The notes: a model not told the origin generated them from the sequence alone. Shown: positions 9,592 through 24,819, counted from the first letter of the stretch. The stretch: 64,000 bases of DNA from Blochmannia endosymbiont of Camponotus sp. (GCF_023586085.1 NZ_CP097757.1:372001-436000); one strand, 5' to 3'. Made by a program: numbers and translations.

Positions 9592-12261
9592 CTATATTAG
9601 ACGTGGATTAATTTTATCAGGATCAATATCAAATATTTTGATAGCATTTAAAACAACGTTGGCATGAATACGACCGTTTTTTACTAATTGGGCTAATGCG
9701 GCTGTAACTACATAACCTGTATCTACTTCAAAATGATGTCTTAAATTTTCTCGACTATCAGAACGACCGAACCCATCTGTACCTAAAACAAAAAAATGAT
9801 TACTTGGAACAAAACATCGAATTTGTTCTGCAAATAACTTCATATAATCAGTAGCTGCTATAGTAGGAAAATCATTTAACACGGTAGTAATATATGGTAT
9901 TTTGGGTATAGCCATGGGATGCAACATATTCCAGCGTTCACAATCTTGTCCATCTCGCGCTAATTCAGTAAAAGAAGTAACGCTGTATACATCAGAGCTT
10001 ACATTATATTCTTGAGACAAAATTTGAGCTGCTTCACGAACAAGACGTAAGATAGCACCAGATCCCATTAATTGAATTTTTCCATTTTCTCCAGATAAGG
10101 ATTCTAATTTATAAATTCCTTTTCGAATACCTTCTTCAACCCCTGTTGGCATTGCTGGCATATGATATTTTTCATTTAATGTAGTGATATAATAATATAT
10201 ATTTTCTGGATTATTTCCATACATGCGCGTCAAACCATCTTGTATGATCACAGCAATTTCGTACGCATATGCTGGATCATAAGAAATACAATTAGGAATT
10301 GTTAATGACTGAATATGACTATGGCCGTCAGCATGCTGTAGTCCTTCGCCGTTTAAGGTAGTACGACCAGATGTGCCCCCAATTAAAAATCCTCGCGCTT
10401 GTTGATCAGCAGCGGCCCAGAAAAAATCTCCAATTCTTTGAAAACCAAACATTGAATAATAAATATAAAATGGCACCATAGGAAAATCATTAGTACTATA
10501 TGAAGTAGCAGCAGCTAACCAAGAGGCTGCCGCACCCAATTCGTTAATACCCTCTTGTAAAATTTGCCCTTGTTTATCTTCACGATAGTAAGCAAGTACA
10601 TCATGGTCTTGAGGGGTATATTGTTGCCCCATAGAACTATAAATACCGATTTGGCGAAATAATCCTTCCATCCCAAAGGTTCGAGCCTCATCAGCAATAA
10701 TAGGTACTAACCTATGTTTAATTGGTGTATATTGTAATAGTATATTGAAAACACGCACAAATGCAAGAGTGGTAGAAATATCTCTGTTTTGTTGTGTTAA
10801 TAAAGGGTAAAAATGTTTTAATGTCGGCAGTTCTAATGAATAAGTAGAATGTTGTAATCTGTTTGGAACATATCCAAATAATTTTTTGCGTTGTTCATGT
10901 AAGTATATGTATTCCTTAGAGCCCTCTTTAAATGTTAAATAAGGCAAAGATTCAATTTGATCATCTTTGATAAAATTAAGGTTAAATTTATCTCTAAAAT
11001 GACGTATTCCTTTTATATTAATTTTTTTAATTTGATGTGCAATATTCATTCCTTCAGCACTGGAACCCATTCCATAACCTTTAATAGTATGCGCTAATAT
11101 TACGACAGGTTTTCCAAAGCTATTCTTAGCTTTTTCTAAAGCAGCAAATACTTTTTTAGGATCATGCCCACCGCGATCTAATGCCCAAATTTCAGAATCA
11201 CTCATATCATTTACCAATGCATTAGTTTCCGGATATCTACCAAAAAAATGTTTACGTACATATGCACCATCTTTGGATTTAAATGTTTGATAGTCTCCAT
11301 CAACAGTTTCATTCATAAGTTTAATGAGCTTACCACTAGTATCCTTATGTAATAAAGTATCCCATTTACTTCCCCAAATAACTTTAATTACCTCCCAACC
11401 TGATCCTTTAAATATATTTTCTAAATCATTGATAATTTTTCCATTTCCTACTACTGGACCATCTAATCGCTGTAAATTGCAATTAATAATAAAAATCAAA
11501 TTATCTAATTTTTCTCTAGCGGCAATATTAAGAACTCCTTTAGATTCAGGCTCATCCATTTCTCCATCCCCTAAAAAAGCATATACTGTTTGTAAAGTAG
11601 TATCTTTTAAATTTCTATTTTTTAAGTATTTTAAGAATTTTGCTTGATAGATTGCGCTAATTGGAGCAAGACCCATAGAGACTGTAGGAAATTGCCAAAA
11701 TTCTGGCATTAATTTTGGATGGGGATACGAAGGAAGCCCCAGGTTTTTTACTTCTTGACGAAAATTATTTATTTGATCCTCATGTAATCGTCCTTCAAGA
11801 AAAGCACGAGCATATATCCCAGGTGAAATATGACCTTGAAAATATACTAAATCACCCCCATCATGCTTATTACGCCCACGAAAAAAATGATTAAAACACA
11901 CTTCGTACAATGTAGCTGAAGATTGAAACGAGGCAATATGCCCCCCTAAATCTAAGTTTTTTTTTGATGCATGCAATACCATCATAATAGCATTCCAACG
12001 AATAACAGCGCATATATGTTGTTCTATTTCTAAATTTCCAGGATATTTTGGCTCATCTTGAACTGGAATAGTGTTTATATAATCATTTGTTATTATTTCA
12101 TTACTAGAAGTAATAACACCATTGCTACGGGCTGCATGTACAATTTGATTTATTAAAAACTGAGCTCGTTTAACACCTTCTTTTTGAATAACTGAAGAAA
12201 TAGATTGTAACCAATCTTGTGTTTCTATTGGATCCACATCATTAGATAAACATTCTAACAT
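9592..12261 (-). CDS. aceE: Pyruvate dehydrogenase E1 component AceE
   Basis: AceE is the homodimeric thiamine-diphosphate E1 that decarboxylates pyruvate and reductively acetylates the AceF lipoyl group. The 889 residues align end to end with E. coli AceE (887). The ThDP/Mg2+ motif GDGEMDEPESKG and the conserved stretch ADEARTFGMEGLFRQIGIY are intact. The N-terminus MLECLSNDVDPIETQDWLQ supports the ATG at 12261. It is the first gene of the aceE-aceF-lpdA group. The regulator PdhR, encoded upstream in E. coli, is not present, so control by pyruvate is probably lost. Confidence 0.98.
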   Translation of the reverse strand: MLECLSNDVDPIETQDWLQSISSVIQKEGVKRAQFLINQIVHAARSNGVITSSNEIITNDYINTIPVQDEPKYPGNLEIEQHICAVIRWNAIMMVLHASKKNLDLGGHIASFQSSATLYEVCFNHFFRGRNKHDGGDLVYFQGHISPGIYARAFLEGRLHEDQINNFRQEVKNLGLPSYPHPKLMPEFWQFPTVSMGLAPISAIYQAKFLKYLKNRNLKDTTLQTVYAFLGDGEMDEPESKGVLNIAAREKLDNLIFIINCNLQRLDGPVVGNGKIINDLENIFKGSGWEVIKVIWGSKWDTLLHKDTSGKLIKLMNETVDGDYQTFKSKDGAYVRKHFFGRYPETNALVNDMSDSEIWALDRGGHDPKKVFAALEKAKNSFGKPVVILAHTIKGYGMGSSAEGMNIAHQIKKINIKGIRHFRDKFNLNFIKDDQIESLPYLTFKEGSKEYIYLHEQRKKLFGYVPNRLQHSTYSLELPTLKHFYPLLTQQNRDISTTLAFVRVFNILLQYTPIKHRLVPIIADEARTFGMEGLFRQIGIYSSMGQQYTPQDHDVLAYYREDKQGQILQEGINELGAAASWLAAATSYSTNDFPMVPFYIYYSMFGFQRIGDFFWAAADQQARGFLIGGTSGRTTLNGEGLQHADGHSHIQSLTIPNCISYDPAYAYEIAVIIQDGLTRMYGNNPENIYYYITTLNEKYHMPAMPTGVEEGIRKGIYKLESLSGENGKIQLMGSGAILRLVREAAQILSQEYNVSSDVYSVTSFTELARDGQDCERWNMLHPMAIPKIPYITTVLNDFPTIAATDYMKLFAEQIRCFVPSNHFFVLGTDGFGRSDSRENLRHHFEVDTGYVVTAALAQLVKNGRIHANVVLNAIKIFDIDPDKINPRLI

Positions 12262-14362
12262 TATAGCGTTTCCTTAATGTGTTGAAATATGTGTATATTG
12301 CTTATGTTAATAATTATAAATATTTTACATGATATAAATATAAATTATTTATATACGATTATGTTCATGATGAACAAAATTATTTTTAAAATATATTAAT
12401 TTCATTGTTGTAAAAATAAAATTTTTGGCACAAACCGATAATTCAGTAACTCAGGTGATTACAGAATATCTTAGCAATATTCTGTAATCACCTCATTAAG
12501 AGCAACAAATAATAAATCAGATAAGTAACTATAATATATAAAATATTATTTATTGCTTTTTTAGTACTAATTCTTATAATATATCATTTATTTCAATAAT
12601 TATGATAAGATCTATAATAGATTTATTTTTATACTAATTCTCAGAATTATGTGCATATTTTGTATATGAAAAAATAATGTTTTTATTAGATAATTTTATG
12701 ACTATTTCATCATAAAATTAAATTATATTTCATATTTTTTATAATGATAAACTAAAATAAATATTAATTTTTCATCTTATTATTTGTTAATCGTAATATA
12801 ATTTATATATCAAAGCAATTTGTTGTTTATGAAATTTATATATAACAAAAGATTGATTTAATACTTAAATATTTTCTAATGCTAAATTAGATTTTACAAA
12901 ATTATTATATTTATATTGATGTTTAATTTTTACATAATGTCAAATTAACAATAAGAGAATGGATCTACTTTCATATCATGAATTTGTATTATTTAAAACT
13001 ATATAATTATTATATAATATTTTTTATTTAGTATTTGACTGTACTCAAATTATTATTATAAGTACAGCATATATTCAATAATATAGAAAATAAATTAAAA
13101 TATAAGTATAAATATTTTTAAATTTTATATGTAAAACTGAATATTTATATATAGAAAAAATATGGATTGAAATTATTTTCAATATTAACCAAAATGTGGA
13201 TATGTAAAGTCATAAGTTTCTTATGAATATAAGAAATAATCCAAAAATATATTTATATTAGTATATTTACATTACACATAAATTGTGTATTTATGTATAT
13301 AAAACTTCATCAGGTTTATAATTATGAAAAATTTATAATTCTAAACACTAAATTTACTTAATAATTAAGGTGAGTTAATTGTATAAATCTATATAAAATT
13401 TAATTATTTAAATAAATAGTATATTAAAAATAGTAACTTTACATGTAACTATAATAAAAATATTTAAATATTTTTCCAAAAATTAAATATAAACATAAAT
13501 AACTTTCATATTTTTATGATAATTTACTTTATTTTATTTTTTAATAAAAAATATTATTTAATTATATTACATATAAAATCTAATCTAATATCCAATTTAA
13601 TCGAAATATTTGAATTAATGTTTAAATTTCATTCATCCCTAACACATGTATCAGATCTATTTTAGTTTATTAAAGATATTTATCTATATATTTTATTCCA
13701 TAGAAATATAAAAACAATTATATTATTTAAAAATTATTTAATATTTTTGATTAAAAGCTTTTCACCATACAAAATACACGGAGTATATTTACATTTAAAA
13801 AAATTAATTGATGATTATACTAGGACATAAATAATATTTATATATTAAATTTATAAATACTACATAGTTTCAATTTATTGCAGTATAAATACAATTATCA
13901 TTATATCTGTTTTAGTATATTTAAATCTTATTGAAACTGATTTAATTAAAATTATTTATAATTTATCAGAGATGTATCTATGTACAAAAATATAATTTTA
14001 AAAATTATTGTATAAATATAAATTAAAATTATAACAATATTATTATTATTTGGATTTTTAAAACATTCAAGAATTAATTATTATTTCATATAACCTGTTT
14101 ATAGTTATCATGTTACGTTCCATATGGCTATTTCTATTCATTAATTACTAAAAATTAATAATCAAATACACAAATTTTTATTTAAAAGATATGTAAATTA
14201 CTGTAAATTAATTATATTATTTTAAATGCTGTTACTTAAACATAGTAGTATATATAAATATTATATGATGATTATCATATATAATAACAAAGAAGTATCA
14301 AAACGATCATTGATGATTAATTTACCTGAGTATCATAATGTGTATTAAGAACTACAATTTTT
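12262..14362. other. 2.1-kb non-coding spacer aceE/mrcB
   Basis: This is the longest gene-free stretch in the window, very AT-rich, with no coding frame of note on either strand. It lies between divergent aceE and mrcB at what looks like an inversion endpoint relative to E. coli. Apart from the hairpin at 12453-12493 I see no recognisable gene remnant, tRNA or conserved RNA. The promoters of aceE and mrcB must lie in it but cannot be picked out with confidence. Confidence 0.6.
12453..12493. repeat. 17-bp perfect inverted repeat upstream of aceE
   Basis: Perfect 17-bp arms at 12453-12469 and 12477-12493 enclose a 7-nt loop. Base composition is mixed (arm aggtgattacagaatat), so chance is unlikely. 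No T-run follows on either strand, which argues against a simple terminator. It lies 190 bp upstream of the aceE start in a divergent junction and could be an operator-like or leader structure, or the trace of a template-switch event. Confidence 0.8.
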
Positions 14363-16660
14363 ATGGATCAATTACCATATAAGTGTCATTTAATCATTGT
14401 GCAACGAACTTTACATTTTTTATACATCATAATATGCATTTGTGTGATTATTATCATCCTGATTGCAGGATATGGAACATTTTTAGATAAGACAATTCAA
14501 AGTCGGATTAACGGAAAAGTCTGGAAATTACCTACTGTTATTTATAGTCGTATGATCAATGTAGAACCCAATATGTCATACAATAAAAATGATATAATTC
14601 ATTTGTTGGAATCACTACAATACCGTCAAGTATCTAAAATTACTCATTCAGGCGAATTTGTCGTACATAATAATGAAATTGAGTTATTTCGCAGACCTTT
14701 TAACTTTCCAAGCGGAGAAGAAAGAGAAATACATGCATCCTTTTTTTTTAATCAAGAAAAATTATTACGCATTTATAATCAAGACACAAAAAATAATTTT
14801 GGATTATTTAGGCTTGATCCCAAAATCATCTCTATTATATATGCCCCTAATGGACAACAAAGATTACTTTTGCCGAGATCTGAATTTCCAGACATATTAA
14901 TAGATATGTTATTGGCCATTGAAGATCGTTATTTTTATCGGCATGATGGCATCAAAATATCTTCTATTGGTCGCGCTTTTTTAGCCAATATTACTTCTGG
15001 GCGCACTGTACAAGGAGGGAGTACTTTAACCCAACAACTAGTAAAAAATTTATTTTTGAATAATACCCGATCATTATGGCGTAAATTTAACGAAGCCTAT
15101 ATGGCTTTAATTGTTGATCATCGGTATAGCAAAGACCACATTCTTGAATTATACTTAAATGAAATATATTTTGGTCAAAATAGAAATGATCAGATTCGTG
15201 GATTTCCTTTAGCCAGTTTTTATTATTTTGGTAGACCAGTAAATGAATTAAGTCTGGATCAACAAGCAATGTTAGTTGGAATGATAAAAGGGGCATCTTT
15301 ATATAATCCTTGGAAAAATCCACAGACAACATTAGAACGCCGCAATTTAATACTAAAATTATTGGCACATAGAAATATTATTGACGAAAAGTTATATACT
15401 ATTCTTATCGCGCGTCCCCTAGGAATACAATCAAAAGATGAAGTATTAATATTACGTCCTGCTTTTACACAAATGGTAGACGAAGAAATACAAAATATTG
15501 ATCAAATTAACGATTTTTCTGGAATAAAGATATTTACGACATTAGATCCTATTTCTCAAAAATCAGCAGAAAAAGCAATGGAATCAGGTATCCATAATCT
15601 AAGATGTTTTTACAAGATAAAAGATTTAGAAGGAGCCATAGTTGTAGTAGATCGATTTAGTGGGGAGATACGTGCCATGGTAGGCGGATCTGAACCACAT
15701 TTTTATGGATTTAATCGCGCCATGTATGCTCGTCGTTCTATTGGTTCATTAGCAAAACCAGCAACTTATTTAGCAGCGTTGAGTAATCCTAATAAATATC
15801 ATCTTAATACATGGATTGCTGATGAACCTATTACTTTAAAACAACCAAATGGAGTAATTTGGTCCCCTAAGAATTATGATCGAAAATTTAGGGGAAAAGT
15901 TACTCTTATTGATGCATTTATTAAATCTCTCAATATACCTACCGTCAATTTAGGAATGACAATAGGATTAGACGCTGTTTCTGATATTTTAATAAAATTG
16001 GGTATTTCACCTGATTTTATTTCTCCTTTCCCATCTATCCTTTTAGGATCTATCAGTTTAACACCTATAGAAGTTGCACAAGAATTTCAAACCATTGCTA
16101 ATGGTGGCCAATATTCTTCCTTATCGTCTGTTCGTTATGTTATGAATGAAGAAAATACGATATTGTATCAATATTTTCCTAAAACAGAACGTGTTATTTT
16201 TCCTCAAGCAGCTTATTTAATATTATATGCAATGCAACAAGTAGTAGCGCAAGGAACTTCTTATGTGTTATCTGTAAAATTTCCTTATTCACAGTTAGCA
16301 GCTAAAACTGGCACTACTAATGATCTTCGCGATAGTTGGTTTGTTGGAATTGATGGAAAGGAAGTAACTGTAATTTGGATAGGACGAGACAACAACGGAG
16401 AGACTAAATTAACAGGAACAAATGGAGCACTAACTCTATATAGTCTTTATTTAGAACACCAAAAACCTACCCCTTTATGCTTAATACAGCCTAATGGTAT
16501 TAAAAACGTGCCTGTAGATAATTGTGGTAATTTTATCTTACATGATAGTAAAAACACCTGCTATCAGGTATTACCAGTATGGATAACCGATCAGAAATTA
16601 TCATATCGATCACCTAATCAAACAAACATAATTTCATACGATTCCGAAATCAATAAATAA
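14363..16660 (+). CDS. mrcB: Penicillin-binding protein 1B (bifunctional transglycosylase/transpeptidase)
   Basis: PBP1B polymerises lipid II into glycan strands and cross-links them at the inner membrane. The 765-residue product has a short cytoplasmic tail, a membrane segment (about 15-40), the UB2H domain that contacts LpoB in E. coli, the GT51 domain (catalytic E187 in [24 protein letters not shown]) and the transpeptidase domain (SLAK serine S462, SLN, KTGTT). It is about 80 residues shorter than E. coli PBP1B (844), mostly in the N-terminal cytoplasmic region and the low-complexity C-terminal tail. The core active sites are complete, so it should be functional. Confidence 0.97.
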   Translation: MDQLPYKCHLIIVQRTLHFLYIIICICVIIIILIAGYGTFLDKTIQSRINGKVWKLPTVIYSRMINVEPNMSYNKNDIIHLLESLQYRQVSKITHSGEFVVHNNEIELFRRPFNFPSGEEREIHASFFFNQEKLLRIYNQDTKNNFGLFRLDPKIISIIYAPNGQQRLLLPRSEFPDILIDMLLAIEDRYFYRHDGIKISSIGRAFLANITSGRTVQGGSTLTQQLVKNLFLNNTRSLWRKFNEAYMALIVDHRYSKDHILELYLNEIYFGQNRNDQIRGFPLASFYYFGRPVNELSLDQQAMLVGMIKGASLYNPWKNPQTTLERRNLILKLLAHRNIIDEKLYTILIARPLGIQSKDEVLILRPAFTQMVDEEIQNIDQINDFSGIKIFTTLDPISQKSAEKAMESGIHNLRCFYKIKDLEGAIVVVDRFSGEIRAMVGGSEPHFYGFNRAMYARRSIGSLAKPATYLAALSNPNKYHLNTWIADEPITLKQPNGVIWSPKNYDRKFRGKVTLIDAFIKSLNIPTVNLGMTIGLDAVSDILIKLGISPDFISPFPSILLGSISLTPIEVAQEFQTIANGGQYSSLSSVRYVMNEENTILYQYFPKTERVIFPQAAYLILYAMQQVVAQGTSYVLSVKFPYSQLAAKTGTTNDLRDSWFVGIDGKEVTVIWIGRDNNGETKLTGTNGALTLYSLYLEHQKPTPLCLIQPNGIKNVPVDNCGNFILHDSKNTCYQVLPVWITDQKLSYRSPNQTNIISYDSEINK

Positions 16661-16941
16661 CACTATCAAAAATTGAGCTATTCATAATGTAATCGAATAA
16701 ATTAAATAATTTTATTCATGAATAAAACATTACTTATTGTTTATTCTATATTAGTATTAACATACCAATAGTAACTTAATTATGTAAATTTTAATTTAAA
16801 TAATTTTTCTGCTATATTTCGAATATATACTGTTAATTTAAATGTTTTCAATAAAAATAAAACAAAAATTTTATACATTTGATTAACTTGCTACTAAAAA
16901 ATTTATTATAGCATTATGTATGGTACAAAAGGCTGATAATT

Positions 16942-17292
16942 ATGAACGATAATGCAACGTTTCCTATACAATTAACTGATTTTGCAGCTAAAAAAGTAAG
17001 GCTTTTAATTAAAAATAAAACAACGAATAATTCAAATTTAAAATTACGCGTGTATATTGTAGGAGGAGGTTGTAGTGGATTTCAATACGGCTTTACTTTA
17101 GATGAAAAAAAGTTTAGTGATGATTATATTATAAAAAACAATGGTGTTACTTTAATAATAGATCCTATAAGCTTGCAATATTTATTTGGAGGTACTATAG
17201 ACTATTATGAAGGACTAGAAGGATCCCGATTTGTTGTAATTAATCCAAACGCTAAGACTACTTGCAGCTGTGGCTCATCCTTTAGTATATGA
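16942..17292 (+). CDS. erpA: Iron-sulfur cluster insertion protein ErpA
   Basis: ErpA is an A-type carrier that delivers Fe-S clusters to apo-enzymes; in E. coli a main client is the IspG/IspH isoprenoid pathway. The 116 residues match the family (114). The three ligand cysteines are present: C44 in [10 protein letters not shown], and C108 and C110 in [10 protein letters not shown]. It follows mrcB as in E. coli, with the intervening fhu, hemL and clcA genes missing. Isoprenoid genes ispD and ispF and the Fe4S4 enzyme CysI in this window are plausible dependents. Confidence 0.96.
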   Translation: MNDNATFPIQLTDFAAKKVRLLIKNKTTNNSNLKLRVYIVGGGCSGFQYGFTLDEKKFSDDYIIKNNGVTLIIDPISLQYLFGGTIDYYEGLEGSRFVVINPNAKTTCSCGSSFSI

Positions 17293-19360
<2,068 letters not shown>

Positions 19361-19441
19361 TGTGTATGAATCAATGTTTATGGTACTATATTTCTAGTTT
19401 GTAATTAAAAAATATAAATTAATTTATGAAGGAAAGCATGT

Positions 19442-20755
19442 ATGCCTAAAATTTTAAACATTGTTGGACGTGAAGTTATTGATTCTCGTGGTAATCCAAC
19501 AGTGGAAGCCGAAGTATATATCAAAGGTGTTTCTAGATTAGCATCAGTACCATCTGGAGCATCTGTTGGTTCCCAAGAAGCTGTAGAGCTGCGGGATAAT
19601 GATAAAAATCGATTCTTTGGGAAAGGAGTAACAAAAGCGGTTAATGCTATAAATGGACCTATTAATAAAATATTAAAAGGTATAGATGTAACACAACAAC
19701 ATGTTATTGATAACACCATGATTGATCTGGATGGCACTAATAATAAATCAAAATTTGGTGCTAATGCTATCTTAGGGGTTTCTTTAGCAATCGCAAAAAC
19801 AGCTGCAGTATTTAAAAACATTCCGTTATATCAGCACATTGCTGATATATATAATCAGCCAACAGATAAATTTTCTATACCACTTCCCATGATGAATATC
19901 ATTAATGGCGGTAAGCACGCTGACAATAATTTAGATATTCAAGAATTTATGATAATTCCAGTTGGAGCGAAAACAATTAAAGAAGCAGTTCAGATGGGGT
20001 CTGAAATATCACATGTTTTAGGGACAATACTAAAGAGTAAAGGTATATCTGCGCAATTGGGAGATGAAGGCGGGTATGCTCCTAATATCAATTCTCATAC
20101 TACCGCTCTAGAATTGATAAAAGAATCTATTGAACAATCCAATTATATCTTAGGAAAAGATATTGTATTAGCAATAGATTGTGCTGCATCTGAATTATTC
20201 GATAGAGTAACTGCCAAATATAATATAAAAAGTGAAAAAAAATTCTTTACTTCTAAAGAATTTACTCATTATTTATCATTGTTATCGCAAAAATACTCAA
20301 TAGTTTCTATTGAAGATGGACAAAGTGAACATGATTGGGATGGATTTTCTTATCAAACTAAAATTCTTGGGGGCAAAATTCAATTAGTAGGAGATGACTT
20401 ATTTGCAACTAATGTAAATCTATTACAAGTAGGTATTAACCAAAATGTTGCAAATTCTATTTTAATTAAGTGTAATCAAATAGGATCGTTAACCGAAACA
20501 CTACATGCCATTAGAATGGCTAAAAACGCTGGGTACAGTACCATTATTTCGCACCGTTCTGGAGAAACTGAAGATACTAGTATTGCTGACATAGCAGTAG
20601 GTACTGACGCAGGGCAAATAAAAACTGGACCTATTCGTTGCTCTGAACGTGTAGCTAAGTATAATCAACTTATTCGTATAGAAGAAATTTTAAATAAAAA
20701 AGGAATGCTACGTGGGTTTAATAACATAAAATGTGTATCATTTTCTGATATATAA
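19442..20755 (+). CDS. eno: Enolase
   Basis: Enolase interconverts 2-phosphoglycerate and phosphoenolpyruvate in glycolysis. PEP also feeds the AroF reaction encoded in this window. The 437 residues match E. coli (432). Conserved are GDEGGYAPN, the metal ligands in SIEDG and VGDDLFATN, the catalytic Lys in [14 protein letters not shown], and [10 protein letters not shown]. An aagga Shine-Dalgarno lies just upstream of the ATG. In E. coli enolase is also a degradosome component; that role cannot be judged here. Confidence 0.98.
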   Translation: MPKILNIVGREVIDSRGNPTVEAEVYIKGVSRLASVPSGASVGSQEAVELRDNDKNRFFGKGVTKAVNAINGPINKILKGIDVTQQHVIDNTMIDLDGTNNKSKFGANAILGVSLAIAKTAAVFKNIPLYQHIADIYNQPTDKFSIPLPMMNIINGGKHADNNLDIQEFMIIPVGAKTIKEAVQMGSEISHVLGTILKSKGISAQLGDEGGYAPNINSHTTALELIKESIEQSNYILGKDIVLAIDCAASELFDRVTAKYNIKSEKKFFTSKEFTHYLSLLSQKYSIVSIEDGQSEHDWDGFSYQTKILGGKIQLVGDDLFATNVNLLQVGINQNVANSILIKCNQIGSLTETLHAIRMAKNAGYSTIISHRSGETEDTSIADIAVGTDAGQIKTGPIRCSERVAKYNQLIRIEEILNKKGMLRGFNNIKCVSFSDI

Positions 20756-21277
20756 CTAAATGCATCTGAAAATTCATAATACTTAATCAAGTTATATTTT
20801 ATATAATATAAAAATTAAATAACGAAAATATAATTTTATTACCTAATAATAGAATATTAAGTTTAAAAAATAGCTGATTTTAATCATACTGATCATATCC
20901 AATAAATGATACGTAATATCACATACAGGTATATGTAGTATTAGTAGCAGTGGTATTATTTTTTTAATATATATTTATAGTAAATAAATATATAAACTAT
21001 TTTAAAAGTATTACTTATTAGATTATTATAGCAATAACAATGATGTAATATATGGCTTATATTATCTTTGACTTATAATGTTTTGAAAAATCACAACAAA
21101 TAATTTTAAAAAAGTATTTATTGATTAGATTAAAAATCTGGATAAATTATGTTCATGTATATAGCTTACTATATCCATTTTATCTAAAAAAAATAAAAAA
21201 CTAAATTATTTAGATATATATTGATAATAATAAATAATCTTTGATTTTTATAAGCTTAAAATTAAGTTTTTGATTTA
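20756..21277. other. Non-coding spacer eno/cysJ
   Basis: This 522-bp AT-rich spacer has no coding frame. E. coli has unrelated genes between eno and the cys genes, now lost. A loose promoter-like pair (ttgatt at 21121-21126, taaatt at 21143-21148, 16 bp apart) could serve cysJ, but such pairs are common in this composition. I see no clear CysB site. Confidence 0.45.
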
Positions 21278-23098
21278 ATGATGAAAAAAATTATACATAA
21301 CGAGATAACACCATTAACTTCAGAACAATTAAATGATATTCAATCAATTTTTGCCACTTTGTCTAATTCTCAATTAATTTGGGTATCTGGATACCTGTGG
21401 GGCTTAATAAATGCTATACAAACTGATAAGATAACCAATGTTTCTGAAAAAAATAAAATTATAAATTTTGTTCCCAATAAAAAAATTACTCTTATATCTG
21501 CTTCTCAAACTGGTAATGCACGTCAATTAGCCGAACAATTACGTGATGATATTAATGCTATTAATTTAGATGTTATATTATTTAATGCTAGAGACTATAA
21601 ATTCAAAAAAATTGCTGAAGAAGCATTATTAATTATTATTACTTCTACATATGGAGAAGGAGAACCTCCAGAAGAAGCAATTGCGTTGCACAAATATTTA
21701 TTTTCTAATAAAGCAGTCAAAATGGAAAATACTTATTTTGCTGTGTTTAGTTTTGGCGATCGATCATATGAATATTTTGCTAAAGCTGGAAAAGATTTTG
21801 ACCATCGCTTAGAAGAACTTGGAGCACATCGATTATGTGATCGGGTCGACGTCGATATCGATTTCAAAGAAGAAGCTAATATATGGAGAAAAAAAATAGT
21901 CCTTTTATTAAAGAAAAAGATAACGAATACTTCTGTATTCGATCAAATTAATAAAGTTCATAAAACTACACAAGTAAATCACATTCTTTATAACAGAGCA
22001 CACCCATTCGTTGCTTATTTATCAACACGACAAAAAGTTACTAGTCGTAATTCACTTAAAGATGTTCACCATTTAGAAATAGATATTACTGATTCTAATA
22101 TATCTTACCAGCCAGGAGATTCATTAGGAGTATGGTATGAAAATGACCCTAATCTTATTGATGAGTTATTGGAATTATTAGGTTTAAAAGGGACTGAAGA
22201 AATACAAATTAAAGGCAAGTTAACATCTCTTAATGAAGCATTAAAAAACCACTATGAATTGACACATAATTCTACAATTGTTGTAAAAAATATGGCTAAT
22301 ATCACTCAAAACAAAATATTACGAGATTTATGTAGTGATCAAGAAAAATTAAATACATTTATTTTAACTACGCCTATTATTGAAATGATGCATCATATGT
22401 CAGTGAAAATAAATGCTCAAGAATTATTACAAATATTACGACCCATGCAACCTCGATTTTATTCTATTTCTTCTGCTCAATCAGAAGTGGGAGAAGAAGT
22501 GCATATCACAGTAAGCGCAATACGCTATAAAATAAATGAACGCTTTAGAACAGGTGGTGCCAGCAGTTATTTAGTAGATCGTATAAAAGAAAATGATAAA
22601 ATCCGTATTTTTATTGAACCTAATGATAATTTTAGATTACCAAAAGATTCTAATGTTCCAATAATTATGATTGGGGCAGGGACGGGCATTGCTCCGTTTC
22701 GTGCTTTTATGCAACAACGAGCCACAGATGGGGCATTAGGAAAAAACTGGTTGTTTTTTGGAAATTTGAGATTTATTGATGATTTTATTTACCAAGTTGA
22801 GTGGCAACATTATTTCAAAAACGGTGTATTGACTAAAATTGATACAGCCTGGTCTAGAGATCAAAATTATAAAATCTATGTACAAAATAAATTATTAAAA
22901 AATAGCGCTGAAGTTTGGTCATGGATCCAAGAAGGAGCTCATATATATGTGTGTGGTGACGCCAAATATATGGCTAAAGATGTAGATAAAACTTTAATTA
23001 TGTTAACATCTCAACATGGAAGTATGAATTTGGATAAAGCAAATGAATTTTGGGATGAAATGCGAATAAAACAGCGTTATCAAAGAGATATTTACTGA
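21278..23098 (+). CDS. cysJ: Sulfite reductase flavoprotein alpha subunit CysJ
   Basis: CysJ takes electrons from NADPH through FAD and FMN and hands them to the CysI haemoprotein for sulfite reduction. The 606 residues match E. coli (599). An N-terminal flavodoxin domain carries the FMN motifs [13 protein letters not shown] and [12 protein letters not shown]; the FAD domain carries RFYSISSAQ and the [10 protein letters not shown] segment; the NADPH-binding domain has [16 protein letters not shown] and the C-terminal region ends RYQRDIY. ATGATG at the start leaves a one-codon ambiguity (21278 or 21281). It overlaps cysI by one base (TGATG), so translation is coupled. Confidence 0.97.
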   Translation: MMKKIIHNEITPLTSEQLNDIQSIFATLSNSQLIWVSGYLWGLINAIQTDKITNVSEKNKIINFVPNKKITLISASQTGNARQLAEQLRDDINAINLDVILFNARDYKFKKIAEEALLIIITSTYGEGEPPEEAIALHKYLFSNKAVKMENTYFAVFSFGDRSYEYFAKAGKDFDHRLEELGAHRLCDRVDVDIDFKEEANIWRKKIVLLLKKKITNTSVFDQINKVHKTTQVNHILYNRAHPFVAYLSTRQKVTSRNSLKDVHHLEIDITDSNISYQPGDSLGVWYENDPNLIDELLELLGLKGTEEIQIKGKLTSLNEALKNHYELTHNSTIVVKNMANITQNKILRDLCSDQEKLNTFILTTPIIEMMHHMSVKINAQELLQILRPMQPRFYSISSAQSEVGEEVHITVSAIRYKINERFRTGGASSYLVDRIKENDKIRIFIEPNDNFRLPKDSNVPIIMIGAGTGIAPFRAFMQQRATDGALGKNWLFFGNLRFIDDFIYQVEWQHYFKNGVLTKIDTAWSRDQNYKIYVQNKLLKNSAEVWSWIQEGAHIYVCGDAKYMAKDVDKTLIMLTSQHGSMNLDKANEFWDEMRIKQRYQRDIY

Positions 23099-24819
23099 TG
23101 AATACAAAACATAATAATAATAATACAATACTACCATTATCCGATAATGAGCGAATAAAGCAAGCAAGTAATTTCCTGAGAGGCACTATTGCTCAAAATT
23201 TAGATAACAGCTTAACCGGAGGTTTTAACGCAGAAAATGCGCAATTAATTAAATTTCATGGAATGTATCAACAAGATGATCGTGATGTGCGTATAGAACG
23301 AGAAAATCAAAAATTAGAACCATTAATTAATATGATGCTACGTTGTCGTTTACCGGGTGGTGTCATTACTCCAGCACAATGGCTAGCTATCGACAATTTT
23401 TCAAAAAAATACACTTTGTATGGAACAATCCGTCTTACTACTAGACAAACTTTTCAACTGCATGGTTTGTTGAAACCAAACTTAAAAAGTTTACATAATT
23501 TATTAAATAAATTAGGATTAGATTCTATAGCTACTGCAGGGGATGTAAATCGTAATGTAATATGTACAGCTAATCCAATGGAATCAACATTGCACTATCA
23601 GGTATGGGAATTAGCAAAAAGTATTTCTACGTATTTATTACCAAAATCTCGAGCGTATGCAGAAATTTGGTTAGATGGAAAAAAAACAGAATCTACAGAT
23701 TTTGAACCAATTTTGAGCGCTACTTATTTACCTCGTAAATTTAAAATAGCAATTGCGATACCGCCAATGAACGATGTGGATGTTCATGCTAATGATCTTA
23801 GTTTTATTGCTATTAAAAATAATAACACTAATAAAGTAATTGGTTTTAATGTGTTAGTTGGCGGCGGATTAGCGATGACTTACGGAGATATGACTACATA
23901 TCCTCGTAAAGCTACTGAATTTGGGTACATTGCTATAAAAGATATTTTAAAGATTACAGAAGCAGTAGTTACAACACAAAGAGACTGGGGAGATAGATCG
24001 GATCGAAAACATGCAAAAACAAAATATACTTTAGCTAGAGTTGGAATAGCTGTGTTTAAATCAGAAGTCGAACGTCGTTCTGGAATAAAATTTCACGCAA
24101 TTCATCCTTATATATTTACAAATAGAGGAGACCGATTTGGATGGGTACGAGGGATCGACGGCGATTGGCATCTTACTTTATTTATAGAAAACGGAAGAAT
24201 ATTAAATAATGGTCCTAAAAAATTATTAAAACACGGAATCTCAGAAGTTGCACGGGTACATTCCGGCTCTTTTAGATTAACTGCAAATCAAAATTTAATT
24301 ATTTCCGAGATATCTAAAGATAATAAATTACTGATTGAAAATATATTGAAAAAATATGGTATAACAAATGATGATATTACGCCACAACGACAGGCATCTA
24401 TGGCATGTGTAGCGCTTCCTACTTGCCCTTTAGCGATGGCAGAAGCAGAACGATTTTTACCCGAATTCATTACTAAAATAGAAAATATTATGTCAAAATA
24501 TAAGCTAGAAAAAGATGCTATTATTTTGAGAGTGACAGGTTGTCCAAACAGTTGCGCTCGTGCAATGTTATCAGAAATCGGATTAACGGGTAGATCAATC
24601 GGACGCTATAATCTTTACCTAGGAGGTAATCATATTGGTACTCGTATTCCTCGATTGTATAAAGAAAATATCACAGAAATAGATATCTTAAATATACTTG
24701 ATATGACTATTGAACGTTGGGCAAAAGAAAGAATTAATCAAGAATCTTATGGAGATTATGTAGTAAGAACCGGAATAGTCAATGCCGTTGTAAATTCTGA
24801 AAAAGATTTTTATGAATAA
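23098..24819 (+). CDS. cysI: Sulfite reductase haemoprotein beta subunit CysI
   Basis: CysI performs the six-electron reduction of sulfite to sulfide on a coupled sirohaem-Fe4S4 centre. The 573 residues align with E. coli (570). The four cluster cysteines are present in [13 protein letters not shown] and [12 protein letters not shown], and the substrate-binding basic residues in the [12 protein letters not shown] region are kept. It overlaps cysJ by 1 bp and cysH by 8 bp, giving a tight cysJIH operon as in E. coli. Its sirohaem would come from CysG, encoded 1.1 kb downstream. Confidence 0.97.
   Translation: MNTKHNNNNTILPLSDNERIKQASNFLRGTIAQNLDNSLTGGFNAENAQLIKFHGMYQQDDRDVRIERENQKLEPLINMMLRCRLPGGVITPAQWLAIDNFSKKYTLYGTIRLTTRQTFQLHGLLKPNLKSLHNLLNKLGLDSIATAGDVNRNVICTANPMESTLHYQVWELAKSISTYLLPKSRAYAEIWLDGKKTESTDFEPILSATYLPRKFKIAIAIPPMNDVDVHANDLSFIAIKNNNTNKVIGFNVLVGGGLAMTYGDMTTYPRKATEFGYIAIKDILKITEAVVTTQRDWGDRSDRKHAKTKYTLARVGIAVFKSEVERRSGIKFHAIHPYIFTNRGDRFGWVRGIDGDWHLTLFIENGRILNNGPKKLLKHGISEVARVHSGSFRLTANQNLIISEISKDNKLLIENILKKYGITNDDITPQRQASMACVALPTCPLAMAEAERFLPEFITKIENIMSKYKLEKDAIILRVTGCPNSCARAMLSEIGLTGRSIGRYNLYLGGNHIGTRIPRLYKENITEIDILNILDMTIERWAKERINQESYGDYVVRTGIVNAVVNSEKDFYE

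Noticed and set aside
12453..12493. Terminator of a lost gene upstream of aceE
   Set aside because: The stem is strong but no T-run follows on either strand, so it is listed as a repeat of unknown role.
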